A stretch of DNA of 64,000 bases. Source: Dehalococcoidia bacterium. Lineage in GTDB: Bacteria; Chloroflexota; Dehalococcoidia; Lucifugimonadales; SHYT01. How positions within the stretch are numbered: the stretch's first letter is position 1; each line of letters starts with the position of its first letter. The stretch covers positions 124,001 through 188,000 of the forward strand of contig SHYA01000001.1 of the NCBI GenBank assembly GCA_009693055.1, read 5' to 3'. The translations under genes were made by a program, and so were the position numbers. The notes under the pieces are model-generated. The model saw only the letters and a program-made list of their open reading frames with translations. It was not told the DNA's origin and made no database searches. This document shows positions 35,653 to 43,888 of the stretch, one piece after another.

Positions 35653-36198
35653 TTAGCCTTTCCCCTTTCCCAAGTCGCCCAGATCCAGGTTCTCTATGAA
35701 GTCCTTAAAGGCGGAGAGGCCCTTCATCTCCTCCTCTTTCACTTCCCCACCCGCCCCGCCCCGCTGCCCCACCGCCCCAATGACCTTACCGGTCTCCTTG
35801 TCCAACAACACGCTCGCCTTCTCCAACACCTGCTCATCCGCAAAGATGGGCACGTTGAACCGCACCGCAAGGGCCAGCGCGTCGCTTGGGCGAGCGTCTA
35901 TCTCCACGGGCTTGTTGTTGGCTTCCAGCACGATTTTGGCAAAGAACGTGTCGTTCTGCAGGTCGCAGACCAGCACGTGCCGCGGAGACGCTCCTAGCGT
36001 GGAGATGACGCTCTTGAGCAGATCGTGGGTCAGCGGGCGCGGCACGCTCACCTCCTGAAGGCGCACGGCAATCGCATCCGCCTCAGCCGGGCCAATCCAG
36101 ATGGGCAGGTACCGATTAGCCCCCTTCTCCTTCAGGATGACCACGCGCTGATAGTTCATCATGCTCACCCGGATGCTATCGATAGTCATCTCTATCAT
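35653..36198 (-). CDS. Bifunctional nuclease family protein (DUF151)
   Basis: 181 residues. RVVILKEKGANRYLPIWIGPAEADAIA and the DARPSDALALAVRFNVPIF motif are diagnostic. Some members cut RNA and DNA in vitro; the bacterial role is unclear. The C-terminal UVR-like tail is short and Gly/Glu-rich. ATG 36198 follows AAGGAGG. Possible separate transcription unit upstream of the atp operon. Confidence 0.88.
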   Translation of the reverse strand: MIEMTIDSIRVSMMNYQRVVILKEKGANRYLPIWIGPAEADAIAVRLQEVSVPRPLTHDLLKSVISTLGASPRHVLVCDLQNDTFFAKIVLEANNKPVEIDARPSDALALAVRFNVPIFADEQVLEKASVLLDKETGKVIGAVGQRGGAGGEVKEEEMKGLSAFKDFIENLDLGDLGKGKG

Positions 36199-36283
36199 GG
36201 GACAGCCTCCTTATAGGCCAGCGTACCCATTGTGTAACGCGCTTTGCGCGGTGTCAATCCATGGAGCGTCACCACCCGCCGCG

Positions 36284-36312
36284 TTGCCTCATCAAGGGAA
36301 GCGCCTTATAAT
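36284..36312 (+). promoter_or_regulatory. Promoter of plsX-fabG-fabL
   Basis: TTGCCT, 17-bp spacer, TATAAT. Predicts a leader of about 140 nt that contains a repeat B piece near 36408. Confidence 0.55.
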
Positions 36313-36407
36313 GGCGTCGGCAATGGCGTCCGGGAAGCTTGTGCATGCGGCACGAGCGCGGCCCCAGACAACGGGCCGGCCTCTCGCCTTGAAGCGTGAC
36401 CACTCCC

Positions 36408-36432
36408 GGCCTGTCCTTGAGCGCAGCGAAGG
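36408..36432. repeat. REP-like dispersed repeat B (partial)
   Basis: GGCCTGTCCTTGAGCGCAGC then GAAGG inside the plsX leader. Confidence 0.35.
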
Positions 36433-36461
36433 GTCACTCGCCTGCTGGAGGAAACACTGCG

Positions 36462-37511
36462 ATGAGCACGAGCGGTGCGCCCCGTGTGCGGCTTGCCCTC
36501 GACGCGATGGGAGGCGATTTCGGCCCCTCCGAAGCGGTCGCTGGCGCGGCGCTCGCAGTCCAGGACGGTGGGCTGGAACTCCTCCTCGTCGGCGACCAGG
36601 ACGCCATCGCGGCGGAGCTGGCAAAGCTCCCGCCCGGTCAGGCCGCCGGCCTGGTGCCCGTCCCTTCGCAAGGCGTCATCCAGGAAGGCGAATCCCCGGT
36701 CCACGCCCTGCGCCAGAACCCCAAAGCCTCCATCGCGGTCGCCGGCGGCCTGGTCCAGTCCGGCAAGGCCGTCGGCCTAGTGAGCATGGGCTCCACCGGC
36801 GCGTCGGTGGCGGTCGCGGCCTTCACCATGGGCGTCCTGGAAGGGCTGGTACGCCCCGCGCTGGGTGGCCCCGTCTTTGGCCTCGCGCCCAAGACCATCC
36901 TGGTGGACCTGGGCAGCAATGTGGACACGCGCCCGGCCCAGCTGGTGCAGTTCGCGGCCCTCGGCGTCGCGCTCGCCAACGTGCTGCTGGGCATCCCGCA
37001 GCCACGGGTCGGCCTGCTCAACGTGGGCTCGGAGGAGGGCAAGGGGAACCGCCAGACCAAGGAGGCGTACCAGCTCCTCAAGTCCAGCGGCCTCACCTTC
37101 GCCGGCAACGTGGAGGGGCACGAGCTGGTGCTCCCGCCTTCCAAGGCCGACGTGGTCGTGTGCGACGGTTTTGTGGGCAACGTCATCCTCAAGCTGGTTG
37201 AGGGGAGCGGCGCCGTCCTGGCCGCCCGCCTGCGGCAACTCCTCGCCGACCGGCTCCCGGCGGACACCCACCAGGCCTTGTCCCACGAGCTGGACGCGCT
37301 GTTCAATGTAGCCGAGCGGTTCGGCGGCGCCCCCTTGCTGGGCGTGAACGGGATCGCCGTGGTGGGCCACGGGCGCGCCCGAGCCACAACCATCGCGCAG
37401 GCGATTCGAACCGCCCGCCGCTGCGTGGAGATGCGCTTGGTGGACCGCATGCGCGAGCAGCTTGAGCGGGTCAAGCCGGCGCTCCGGCTCGATGCCAGCC
37501 AGACCAGATAA
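36462..37511 (+). CDS. plsX: Phosphate acyltransferase PlsX
   Basis: 349 residues. RLALDAMGGDFGPSEAVAGA, the VSMGSTGA motif and LVDLGSNVDTRP are conserved. It makes acyl-phosphate from acyl-ACP for phospholipid synthesis. ATG 36462 follows GGAGG; an upstream in-frame ATG at 36396 would run through repeat sequence and is rejected. First gene of the plsX-fabG-fabL operon. Confidence 0.95.
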   Translation: MSTSGAPRVRLALDAMGGDFGPSEAVAGAALAVQDGGLELLLVGDQDAIAAELAKLPPGQAAGLVPVPSQGVIQEGESPVHALRQNPKASIAVAGGLVQSGKAVGLVSMGSTGASVAVAAFTMGVLEGLVRPALGGPVFGLAPKTILVDLGSNVDTRPAQLVQFAALGVALANVLLGIPQPRVGLLNVGSEEGKGNRQTKEAYQLLKSSGLTFAGNVEGHELVLPPSKADVVVCDGFVGNVILKLVEGSGAVLAARLRQLLADRLPADTHQALSHELDALFNVAERFGGAPLLGVNGIAVVGHGRARATTIAQAIRTARRCVEMRLVDRMREQLERVKPALRLDASQTR

Positions 37512-37525
37512 CCACGGGGGGGCTT

Positions 37526-38275
37526 GTGGAAGGCTCACGGCAACGTCTCGCCCTGGTGACCGGCTCGTCACGCGGCATCGGGAAGGCCATCGCCCTCAGA
37601 CTCGCCGCCTTGGGGCACAAGGTCGTCATCAACTACCTCTCGCACGAAGACGAGGCTAACGAGGTCGTCCGCGCCATTACGGACCAAGGCGGAAAGGCCA
37701 TCGCGGTACGCGCCGACGTGACCAAGGCGGACGACGTTGAAGCGATGTTCCGACGCGCCCTGGAGCTGGGCCCCACCGTTGAAATCCTGGTGAACAACGC
37801 GGGCATTATTCACGACTCGCTGCTCGTCCGCATGTCCGACGACACGTGGGATCAGGTCATAGATATCAACCTGCGGGGCTCGTTCTTGTGCACGCGGGCC
37901 GCCCTGCGCAACATGCTCCGGAACCGGTGGGGGCGCATCATCAACGTCGGTTCGGTCGTCGGCATGGTGGGAAACCCAGGCCAGGCCAACTACGCCGCCT
38001 CAAAGGCGGGCCTCATCGGATTCACCCAGAGCGTCTCCAAGGAGGTCGCCAGCCGCAACGTCACCGTCAACTGCATCGCCCCCGGCTACATCACGACCGA
38101 CATCGTTGAGAGCCTGCCGAAGGATCTCAAAGACCGCATCCTGGGACGGATCCCGTTGCAACGCTTTGGGCAACCTGAGGAGATCGCAGGCCTCGTCGCC
38201 TACCTCGTGGGCGACGAGGCCTCGTACGTCACGGGCCAGGTGTGGGCCATTGACGGCGGCCTCTCCATCTCGTGA
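37526..38275 (+). CDS. fabG: 3-oxoacyl-ACP reductase FabG
   Basis: 249 residues, SDR fold. NADP loop TGSSRGIGKAIA, NNAGI, catalytic Ser in NVGSVVGMVG, YAASKAG (Tyr/Lys) and the end WAIDGGLSIS. Reduces 3-oxoacyl-ACP. GTG 37526, 14 bp after plsX; stop overlaps the next gene by 4 bp. Confidence 0.95.
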   Translation: MEGSRQRLALVTGSSRGIGKAIALRLAALGHKVVINYLSHEDEANEVVRAITDQGGKAIAVRADVTKADDVEAMFRRALELGPTVEILVNNAGIIHDSLLVRMSDDTWDQVIDINLRGSFLCTRAALRNMLRNRWGRIINVGSVVGMVGNPGQANYAASKAGLIGFTQSVSKEVASRNVTVNCIAPGYITTDIVESLPKDLKDRILGRIPLQRFGQPEEIAGLVAYLVGDEASYVTGQVWAIDGGLSIS

Positions 38276-39048
38276 CCTCACCCGCGGCAGCCCAAGGCAA
38301 GCCCTTCCAGGGCCGCGTAGCCCTGGTCACCGGCGGCTCGCGCGGCATCGGCAAGGGCATTGCCCTTGAGCTCGCCCGTCAAGGGTGTACCGTCGCCTTC
38401 AGCTACGTCCGGCACCACGAAGAGGCCCGCAAGGCCCAGGCCGCGGTAGAGGCGCTTGGCGTCCCGTGCCTGTGCCATCGCGCCAACCTGGCGGAAGTGG
38501 ACGATGTCAAGGGCCTCATCCAGGCCGTCCGTGAGCGCTTCGGCGTGCTGCACATCCTGGTCAACAACGCCGCCTCCGGCGTCCAACGCCCCCTCCTGGA
38601 GCTGGAGCCGAAGCACTGGGAGTGGACCATGGACGTGAACGCGCGCGCCGCGTGGCTCCTCGCCAAGGAGGCGGTACCCATCATGCCGCCGGGCAGCTCC
38701 ATCGTGAATATCAGCAGCCTGGGGTCGCAGCGCGTCCTGCGGAACTACTTCTCCGTGGGGACCTCCAAAGCCGCGTTGGAGGCGATCACCCGTTACCTTG
38801 CGGTGGAGCTGGGACCCTTGGGCATCCGCGCCAACGCCATCTCCGCCGGCCTGGTGGACACCGAGGCGCTCCAGACGTTCCCCAACCGGGCGGAGATGCT
38901 CGCCGACACCAAGGGCAAGACGCCCGCGGGCCGCATGGTCACCGAGCGCGACGTGGCCGGCCTGGTCGTGTTCCTGTGCTCCCCGGCCGCCGAGATGCTC
39001 CGCGGCCAGGTCATCATCCTGGACGGAGGCATGTCCCTGCTGGCCTGA
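38272..39048 (+). CDS. Enoyl-ACP reductase, FabL type (SDR)
   Basis: 258 residues. Cofactor loop TGGSRGIGKGIA, NNAASGVQRPLLELEPKHW and the SLGSQRVLRNY..VGTSKAALEA region, with Tyr and Lys seven apart, match FabL-type enoyl reductases rather than FabG. Overlap (GTGA) with fabG suggests the two act in the same elongation cycle. It could be another carbonyl reductase, but sequence and context favour enoyl-ACP reduction. Confidence 0.85.
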   Translation: MTSPAAAQGKPFQGRVALVTGGSRGIGKGIALELARQGCTVAFSYVRHHEEARKAQAAVEALGVPCLCHRANLAEVDDVKGLIQAVRERFGVLHILVNNAASGVQRPLLELEPKHWEWTMDVNARAAWLLAKEAVPIMPPGSSIVNISSLGSQRVLRNYFSVGTSKAALEAITRYLAVELGPLGIRANAISAGLVDTEALQTFPNRAEMLADTKGKTPAGRMVTERDVAGLVVFLCSPAAEMLRGQVIILDGGMSLLA

Positions 39049-39078
39049 CCGCTGCTACGCTTCGCCCGCTTCGGCATG

Positions 39079-39106
39079 AAAGCTTGTCCTGAGTGAAGAC
39101 GAAGGA
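39079..39106. repeat. REP-like dispersed repeat B (partial)
   Basis: GCTTGTCCTGAGTGAAGACG then AAGGA, in the 68-bp gap between convergent fabL-type and rex genes. Confidence 0.3.
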
Positions 39107-39116
39107 AGGCGAAGTG

Positions 39117-39839
39117 CTACGGCGCCCCGCCCTTTCCTCGCTCCGGCGCCCGCCGCACCCTTGCGTCCCTGGCGGCGGACTCGTCCCGCAGCGGTGTTTC
39201 CTTCGGCGACGCACTCCTGCGGGACTCGTTCGTCAGGTAGTACGTCATAGACTGGAGCGCCACCACCGGGTCAATGGTGCGCGCCTTCACCTCGGGCGGC
39301 GTCTGCACCGCGACGGGGGCGTAGTTCAGGATGGCCCGGATCCCGCACGACACGAGCTGATCCGCAACCGCCTGAGCTTGCGCGGCCGGCACCGCCACAA
39401 TGGCAATCCGAATACTTTTCGCCGCCACCTCCTCCGCAAGCTGGGAGGTCGGCTGCACGATCAGGCCGCCAAACGACTGCCGCACCACCTTGGGGTCATC
39501 GTCAAACGCGGCCACCAGGTGAAACCCCTCCGGTGCAAACCCGGGATACCCCAGGATGGCGCGCCCCAGCCGCCCAACCCCCACAAGCGCGAGGTTCCAT
39601 CCCCGGTTCAGTCCCAAGATACTTTTGAGCTGCTCCAGAAGGCTTTCAACGTTGTAGCCTCGTCCCTGCTTCCCGAATCGGCCAAAGTAGCTCAGGTCCT
39701 TGCGAATTTGGGCGGGCGTCATCTGCAGCAGGTCGCCCAGTTCTGTGGAACTGACGACCTTGTGCGACCGCCTCCGAAGCTCCCGCAGCGCCCTGACATA
39801 CTGCGGAAGCCGGTCAACGACTACCTCGGGGACTTCCAA
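39117..39839 (-). CDS. rex: Redox-sensing repressor Rex
   Basis: 240 residues. Winged helix (VVSSTELGDLLQMTPAQIRKDLSYFG), NAD(H)-binding LVGVGRLGRAIL and the domain-swap helix PVVALQSMTYYLT are all present. Rex represses fermentative and respiratory genes when NADH is low. TTG start at 39839 chosen as the family N-terminus fits. An extra basic tail of about 30 residues follows the usual end. No clear Rex operator was seen before nuo, atp or rex itself. Confidence 0.92.
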   Translation of the reverse strand: MEVPEVVVDRLPQYVRALRELRRRSHKVVSSTELGDLLQMTPAQIRKDLSYFGRFGKQGRGYNVESLLEQLKSILGLNRGWNLALVGVGRLGRAILGYPGFAPEGFHLVAAFDDDPKVVRQSFGGLIVQPTSQLAEEVAAKSIRIAIVAVPAAQAQAVADQLVSCGIRAILNYAPVAVQTPPEVKARTIDPVVALQSMTYYLTNESRRSASPKETPLRDESAARDARVRRAPERGKGGAP

Positions 39840-39965
39840 GCTTCGCCGCCTACACGCCGCTATGACACGGCTATTCTATGAGCGCCTTCCGCAACGGTCA
39901 AGGAAAAAGGGTGCCGAACACGCTCATGGGAAAGGGTGACGCGGTCCCGCTTACCAACGCCTTCG

Positions 39966-39995
39966 TTGACACCGCCGTGTTCCGCGGCCTATACT
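39966..39995 (+). promoter_or_regulatory. Strong sigma70-type promoter of rpmH
   Basis: TTGACA, 18-bp spacer, TATACT. The -10 ends 9 nt before the rpmH ATG, so the predicted leader is 0-3 nt long. The -35 extension TTGACACC equals that of the mutase and pyrG promoters. Confidence 0.7.
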
Positions 39996-40004
39996 GGCGT
40001 GTCA

Positions 40005-40142
40005 ATGCCTAAACGAACGTACCAGCCAAACAATCGCCACCGCAACAAGGTGCACGGATTCCGTATGCGCATGCGGAGCAAAGGCGGGCGGGGAGTGCTT
40101 CAACGGCGTCGGGCCAAGGGGCGTGACCGCCTCGCGCTCTAG
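40005..40142 (+). CDS. rpmH: Ribosomal protein bL34
   Basis: 45 residues: [20 protein letters not shown], then the usual basic helix region ending DRLAL. Complete. No Shine-Dalgarno sequence; the promoter position implies leaderless translation. First gene of the rpmH-rnpA-yidD-yidC-khpB cluster, which in many bacteria flanks oriC; here rex, not dnaA, is the upstream neighbour. Confidence 0.96.
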   Translation: MPKRTYQPNNRHRNKVHGFRMRMRSKGGRGVLQRRRAKGRDRLAL

Positions 40143-40178
40143 TCGCCGCTCCGGTTTCATCGGGATGCAGCGGCATGT

Positions 40179-40538
40179 ATGTCGGGTTTAGGCAGGTTAA
40201 CGCGCTCGGAAGAGTTCGCCCGGGTAATGCGGCAGGGCAGGGCCGTGTCCGACGACCTGCTCCTCCTGCGCTCCGCTCCCAATCAGCTCGGCGCTAGCCG
40301 CTTCGGATACGCAATAAGCAAGCAAGTGGGGAACGCGGTGACCAGAAACCTGGTGCGCCGCCGCTTACGGGCAGCCCTGGAACGGCTTCCAGTCAAGAGC
40401 GGGTGGGACGTTGTTATTTCGGCGCGAAAGGCCAGCGCTACGGTGAGCTTCCAAGCGCTCACCGCATCCCTGCGGAAACTGATTCAGCGCTCCGGCCTGC
40501 TCAACGCGCCCGAAGGGTTAGAAGAAGGCAAAGCGTGA
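40179..40538 (+). CDS. rnpA: Ribonuclease P protein component
   Basis: 119 residues. [16 protein letters not shown] at the start, [23 protein letters not shown] (RNR box, positions about 42-64) and the C-terminal helix are typical. It helps the RNase P RNA bind pre-tRNA. The stop overlaps yidD by 4 bp. Confidence 0.95.
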   Translation: MSGLGRLTRSEEFARVMRQGRAVSDDLLLLRSAPNQLGASRFGYAISKQVGNAVTRNLVRRRLRAALERLPVKSGWDVVISARKASATVSFQALTASLRKLIQRSGLLNAPEGLEEGKA

Positions 40539-40786
40539 CAAGACTGCTCCTCCTCTGTATTCGAGGCTATCAACGAACGGTGTCCCTCTACCTCCCTTCA
40601 CGGTGCCGTTACACGCCGTCCTGCTCTGAATACGCCTACGAGGCGATCCAGCGGCACGGCGCCCTCCGCGGCCTCGGGCTCACGCTCCGCCGCCTGGCGC
40701 GCTGCCGCCCGGGAGGCGGCTCAGGGTACGACCCCGTCCCGGAGCCTCGTCACCGCAAGGCTGTGATGAAGGAGGCGGCATTGTGA
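40535..40786 (+). CDS. yidD: Membrane protein insertion efficiency factor YidD
   Basis: 83 residues. [30 protein letters not shown] (residues about 8-37) with its three Cys, and the later [17 protein letters not shown], are family signatures. GTG start overlaps rnpA; the stop overlaps the next gene. Helps YidC-dependent insertion. Confidence 0.93.
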   Translation: MTRLLLLCIRGYQRTVSLYLPSRCRYTPSCSEYAYEAIQRHGALRGLGLTLRRLARCRPGGGSGYDPVPEPRHRKAVMKEAAL

Positions 40787-41922
40787 CCGCTCCCTTTACC
40801 TTCGCTCCCCTGAGCCGCCGGCGTAGTCTCCGGGACCAGACTAAACTCCTCGCGCTCCTCGTTGCGCTTCTGGCGGCCGTCTTCGCCTGGCAAGGCTGCG
40901 CCACCGGCCAATTCACCGCAAAGGGTTGGTCAGGCATCATGGAAAAAGATGAGACGCTGTACGTCGGGACCGGCGACGGCCACATCGCCGCCCTGGACCG
41001 TGCGGACGGCGCGGTGCTCTGGGTCTTTCCCCCCAAGGGTGGCCCCAAGGTGGATGGCTTCTACGGCACGCCGGCCATCCTCGGCGAAACGCTCTACGTG
41101 GGGGACCTCAAAGGCAGGGTGTTCGCGCTGGATCGCACCAGCGGCGCGCAGCGCTGGGCGTACGGCGTCGAAGATGCCATCGTCGGCGGCCTCACCATCT
41201 CCGAATCCGACAACGCCGTCCTCTTCGGCTCCGAGGACGGCCACCTGTACGCGCTGGACGCTACCGATGGAGTGGAGCAGTGGCGCTTCCCCATAGGAGA
41301 GAAGCTCGGAAAGATCTGGGCCGCCCCAACAGTCCACCAGGGCAGGGCGTATGTTGGCTCGCTAGACCACACCGTGTACGCCCTGGACGCGCAGACCGGC
41401 CTGGAGGTGTGGCGCTTTGAGACCGGTGGAGCGGTCGCGGGTCAAGTCCTGGGGCTGGGGGACACGGTCTACGTCGGTTCGTTTGACCGCACGCTTTACG
41501 CGCTGGATGCCGCGACCGGGGCTCTTCGGTGGGGGCTGGAGGGCGACAACTGGTTCTGGGGCGGCCCGACCAGCGACGGCGCCAACCTGTACGCCGCAAC
41601 GCTCGGCGGCACCGTCTTCGCCCTGGACCCCCAGACCGGCGCCGTCCGCTGGCAGACCGAAACCACTGAGGCGGTCGTGGCCCCCCCTCTTCCCGTTGGT
41701 GACCGCCTCGTCATCCTCACGGACGACCGGAAATTCCACACCCTGGCCATCAGCAATGGCCGCGAGCAGTGGGTCTACGACCTGGGAACCAAGGTACGCG
41801 CAACCCCTGCGGCGGTCTTCGCCGACGGGATCGTTTACCTCTCCGACGCGAAGCGGATCGTGCGGGCGCTCAACGCCACGCGCCGGACAACGCTCTGGGA
41901 GATTGTAGTCCCCACCTCATAG
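40783..41922 (+). CDS. PQQ-type beta-propeller lipoprotein (BamB-like)
   Basis: 379 residues. An N-terminal hydrophobic segment ends near WQGCATG (possible lipidation Cys), followed by about eight propeller blades with repeating YALDA-TG-W motifs (for example [15 protein letters not shown] and [15 protein letters not shown]). PQQ itself is probably not bound; the blades resemble BamB-like scaffold propellers. It sits between yidD and yidC with a GTGA overlap, so a role in membrane or exported protein assembly is inferred. Confidence 0.8.
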   Translation: MTAPFTFAPLSRRRSLRDQTKLLALLVALLAAVFAWQGCATGQFTAKGWSGIMEKDETLYVGTGDGHIAALDRADGAVLWVFPPKGGPKVDGFYGTPAILGETLYVGDLKGRVFALDRTSGAQRWAYGVEDAIVGGLTISESDNAVLFGSEDGHLYALDATDGVEQWRFPIGEKLGKIWAAPTVHQGRAYVGSLDHTVYALDAQTGLEVWRFETGGAVAGQVLGLGDTVYVGSFDRTLYALDAATGALRWGLEGDNWFWGGPTSDGANLYAATLGGTVFALDPQTGAVRWQTETTEAVVAPPLPVGDRLVILTDDRKFHTLAISNGREQWVYDLGTKVRATPAAVFADGIVYLSDAKRIVRALNATRRTTLWEIVVPTS

Positions 41923-41972
41923 GAACCGATGCGACCGTCTTGAGGGAACAACGCTAGCACAGAGGACACAAC

Positions 41973-42884
41973 TTGGAAGCACTGAGCACCATCTGGAACG
42001 AAGTCCTCCTGAGACCGATGGCGAACGGCCTCCTCATCCTCGCCGTCCTCTTTTTTCACAACTTCGGCGTGGGCGTCATCGCCTTCACCGTCCTGATGCG
42101 CGTCCTCACCTATCCCCTGACCGTCCGCCAAAGCCGAGCGACCAAGGCGATGGCGGTGCTCCAGCCCAAGCTCCAAGAGGTCCAGAAAAAGTACGCCAAG
42201 GACCGACAGAAGGTCTCTCAGGAGACGATGAAGCTGTACAAGGAGCACGGCATCAGCCCGTTGGGCTGCTTGGGCCCCATGCTCATCCAATTCCCCATCT
42301 GGATCGCCCTGTACTACGGCCTGGTCAAGGCGCTGCCCAGTAACCCGGAGTCCCTCGTGGCGCTCTCCTCCGTCCTGTACTCCTGGGCCACCTGGGTGCA
42401 GGACGCCATCCCGCTCAACAGCCAGTTCCTGTGGCTCGACCTGACCAAGCCGGACCCCACACCCATTATGCCCGTGCTCGTAGGCGCATCCATGTTCGTC
42501 CTCCAGAAGATGAGCACCTTCCCCAGCGCCGACCCGCGTCAGAAGCAGACCAACCAGATCATGCAGTGGATGATGCCCCTCCTGTTCATGATGTTCACGT
42601 TCTCCTTCCCCAGCGGCCTCGCCCTGTACTGGTTCGTTTCCAACGCCGTGGGCATTGCGGTCCAGTACTCTGTCTCGGGGTGGGGCGGACTCGCCACGTA
42701 TTGGCAGCGCAAGCCCGTTCCTGAACCAGCGCCGGTGCCGGCCCTGGCACCAGCAGCCGCCAAGCCGGCAGAGGAGTTATCACGCGATGGAGCAGCCAAT
42801 AGAGGTCAGCGCCAAGACGGTAGAGGAAGCGATCGACCTAGCCCTAAGACAGCTCGGCGCAAAACGGGACGAGGTGGAAGTTGA
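41973..42884 (+). CDS. yidC: Membrane protein insertase YidC
   Basis: 303 residues, the short Gram-positive/mitochondrial style without a large periplasmic domain. LTYPLTVRQSRATKAM, the YKEHGISPLGCLGPMLIQFPIW stretch (residues about 89-110) and LYWFVSN-VGI identify it; five helices. TTG start after GAGG. The Pro/Ala tail runs on for 33 residues over the khpB start in another frame, a 98-bp overlap. Confidence 0.93.
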   Translation: MEALSTIWNEVLLRPMANGLLILAVLFFHNFGVGVIAFTVLMRVLTYPLTVRQSRATKAMAVLQPKLQEVQKKYAKDRQKVSQETMKLYKEHGISPLGCLGPMLIQFPIWIALYYGLVKALPSNPESLVALSSVLYSWATWVQDAIPLNSQFLWLDLTKPDPTPIMPVLVGASMFVLQKMSTFPSADPRQKQTNQIMQWMMPLLFMMFTFSFPSGLALYWFVSNAVGIAVQYSVSGWGGLATYWQRKPVPEPAPVPALAPAAAKPAEELSRDGAANRGQRQDGRGSDRPSPKTARRKTGRGGS

Positions 42885-43758
42885 GGTCCTGAGCCGCGGG
42901 AAGCCGGGCTTCCTTGGCTTCGGCGCCGAACTCGCCCGCGTACGGCTCATCCGGTCGTCCGCACTGGACAGGGAGGAGCCGCAGAGGCCCACCCAACGGC
43001 TGCGCGCCGTGCCACCCCCGCCACCGCGCACCGCCACCCCTTCACCGCGCGCCGCGGCCCCCACATCACGCGTCGTCGCGCCCCCCCCACCACCGCGCGC
43101 TGTCGCCCCTCCACCACCACCAGCCCCGGTCAGAGCGCCTGCGCCCATCAGAGAGGTGCCGGCTACCAGCCCCGCGGACTTGGCCGCCGCTCAGAAGGTG
43201 GTTGACCGCCTGCTGGAGCTGATGCAGGTCAAGGCCCAGTCCAGCCTTGGCCCTCCCCCCCAAGAGTCCCCGGGGACGCCCGTCATCCAGGTGACCGGCG
43301 AAGATGCGGGGCTGCTCATCGGCCGTGGAGGCGAGACCCTTCGCGCGCTTCAGCTCCTCACCAACCTGCTCCGCGGCCAGGACACCCCCGGCGGCGGGCC
43401 GGTCATCATTGACGTGGAACACTACCGCGAGCGCCGCGGCGAGGCGCTGCGCCGCCTTGCCCAGCGGATCGCCGACCGGGTCGTCGCCTCGGGCCGCCCC
43501 TTCATTCTGGAACCAATGCCCGCCTACGAGCGGCGCCTCATCCACATCGCTCTCGCCGACGACCCCCGCGTGGCCACCGAAAGCGTTGGGGAAGGGGAGG
43601 AGCGCAAGGTGAGCGTCCACCTCCGCCAGGAGACGACGCCCGCGCGCCCTCCGAGGCCGCTTCCCGCCCGGCCGCGGCCCAGCGCCGCCCCCACGTACCA
43701 GCCCCCCTCAGGGCTCACGTCCGGCGCGGACCAGCAGCCCGGTGGTAATGGGACCTAA
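42787..43758 (+). CDS. khpB: Jag/KhpB RNA-binding protein
   Basis: 323 residues. Jag_N domain (SAKTVEEAIDLALRQLG, GKPGFLGFG), a ~75-residue Pro/Ala/Arg linker, KH domain with GLLIGRGGETLRALQ and R3H domain (MPAYERRLIHIALADDP), then another Pro-rich tail. KhpB forms an RNA chaperone with KhpA. ATG 42787 lies inside the 3' end of yidC. Confidence 0.92.
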   Translation: MEQPIEVSAKTVEEAIDLALRQLGAKRDEVEVEVLSRGKPGFLGFGAELARVRLIRSSALDREEPQRPTQRLRAVPPPPPRTATPSPRAAAPTSRVVAPPPPPRAVAPPPPPAPVRAPAPIREVPATSPADLAAAQKVVDRLLELMQVKAQSSLGPPPQESPGTPVIQVTGEDAGLLIGRGGETLRALQLLTNLLRGQDTPGGGPVIIDVEHYRERRGEALRRLAQRIADRVVASGRPFILEPMPAYERRLIHIALADDPRVATESVGEGEERKVSVHLRQETTPARPPRPLPARPRPSAAPTYQPPSGLTSGADQQPGGNGT

Positions 43759-43888
43759 CGGCCGCGCCTGAACGGCCCTGCCAGGCTGGCTAACGCTTGC
43801 CGCGCGCTCGTGAAAGCTGGCGTAGTCACCTCGCTGCCAACCGTACCAGGACGCCGGCCCTGCGAGGCGCCAGAGGAGCACAGCAACC

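Noticed and set aside
43010-43150. Tandem DNA repeat in khpB
   Set aside because: It is a Pro-rich linker encoded by CCN codons with irregular units, in frame within a normal Jag/KhpB protein.
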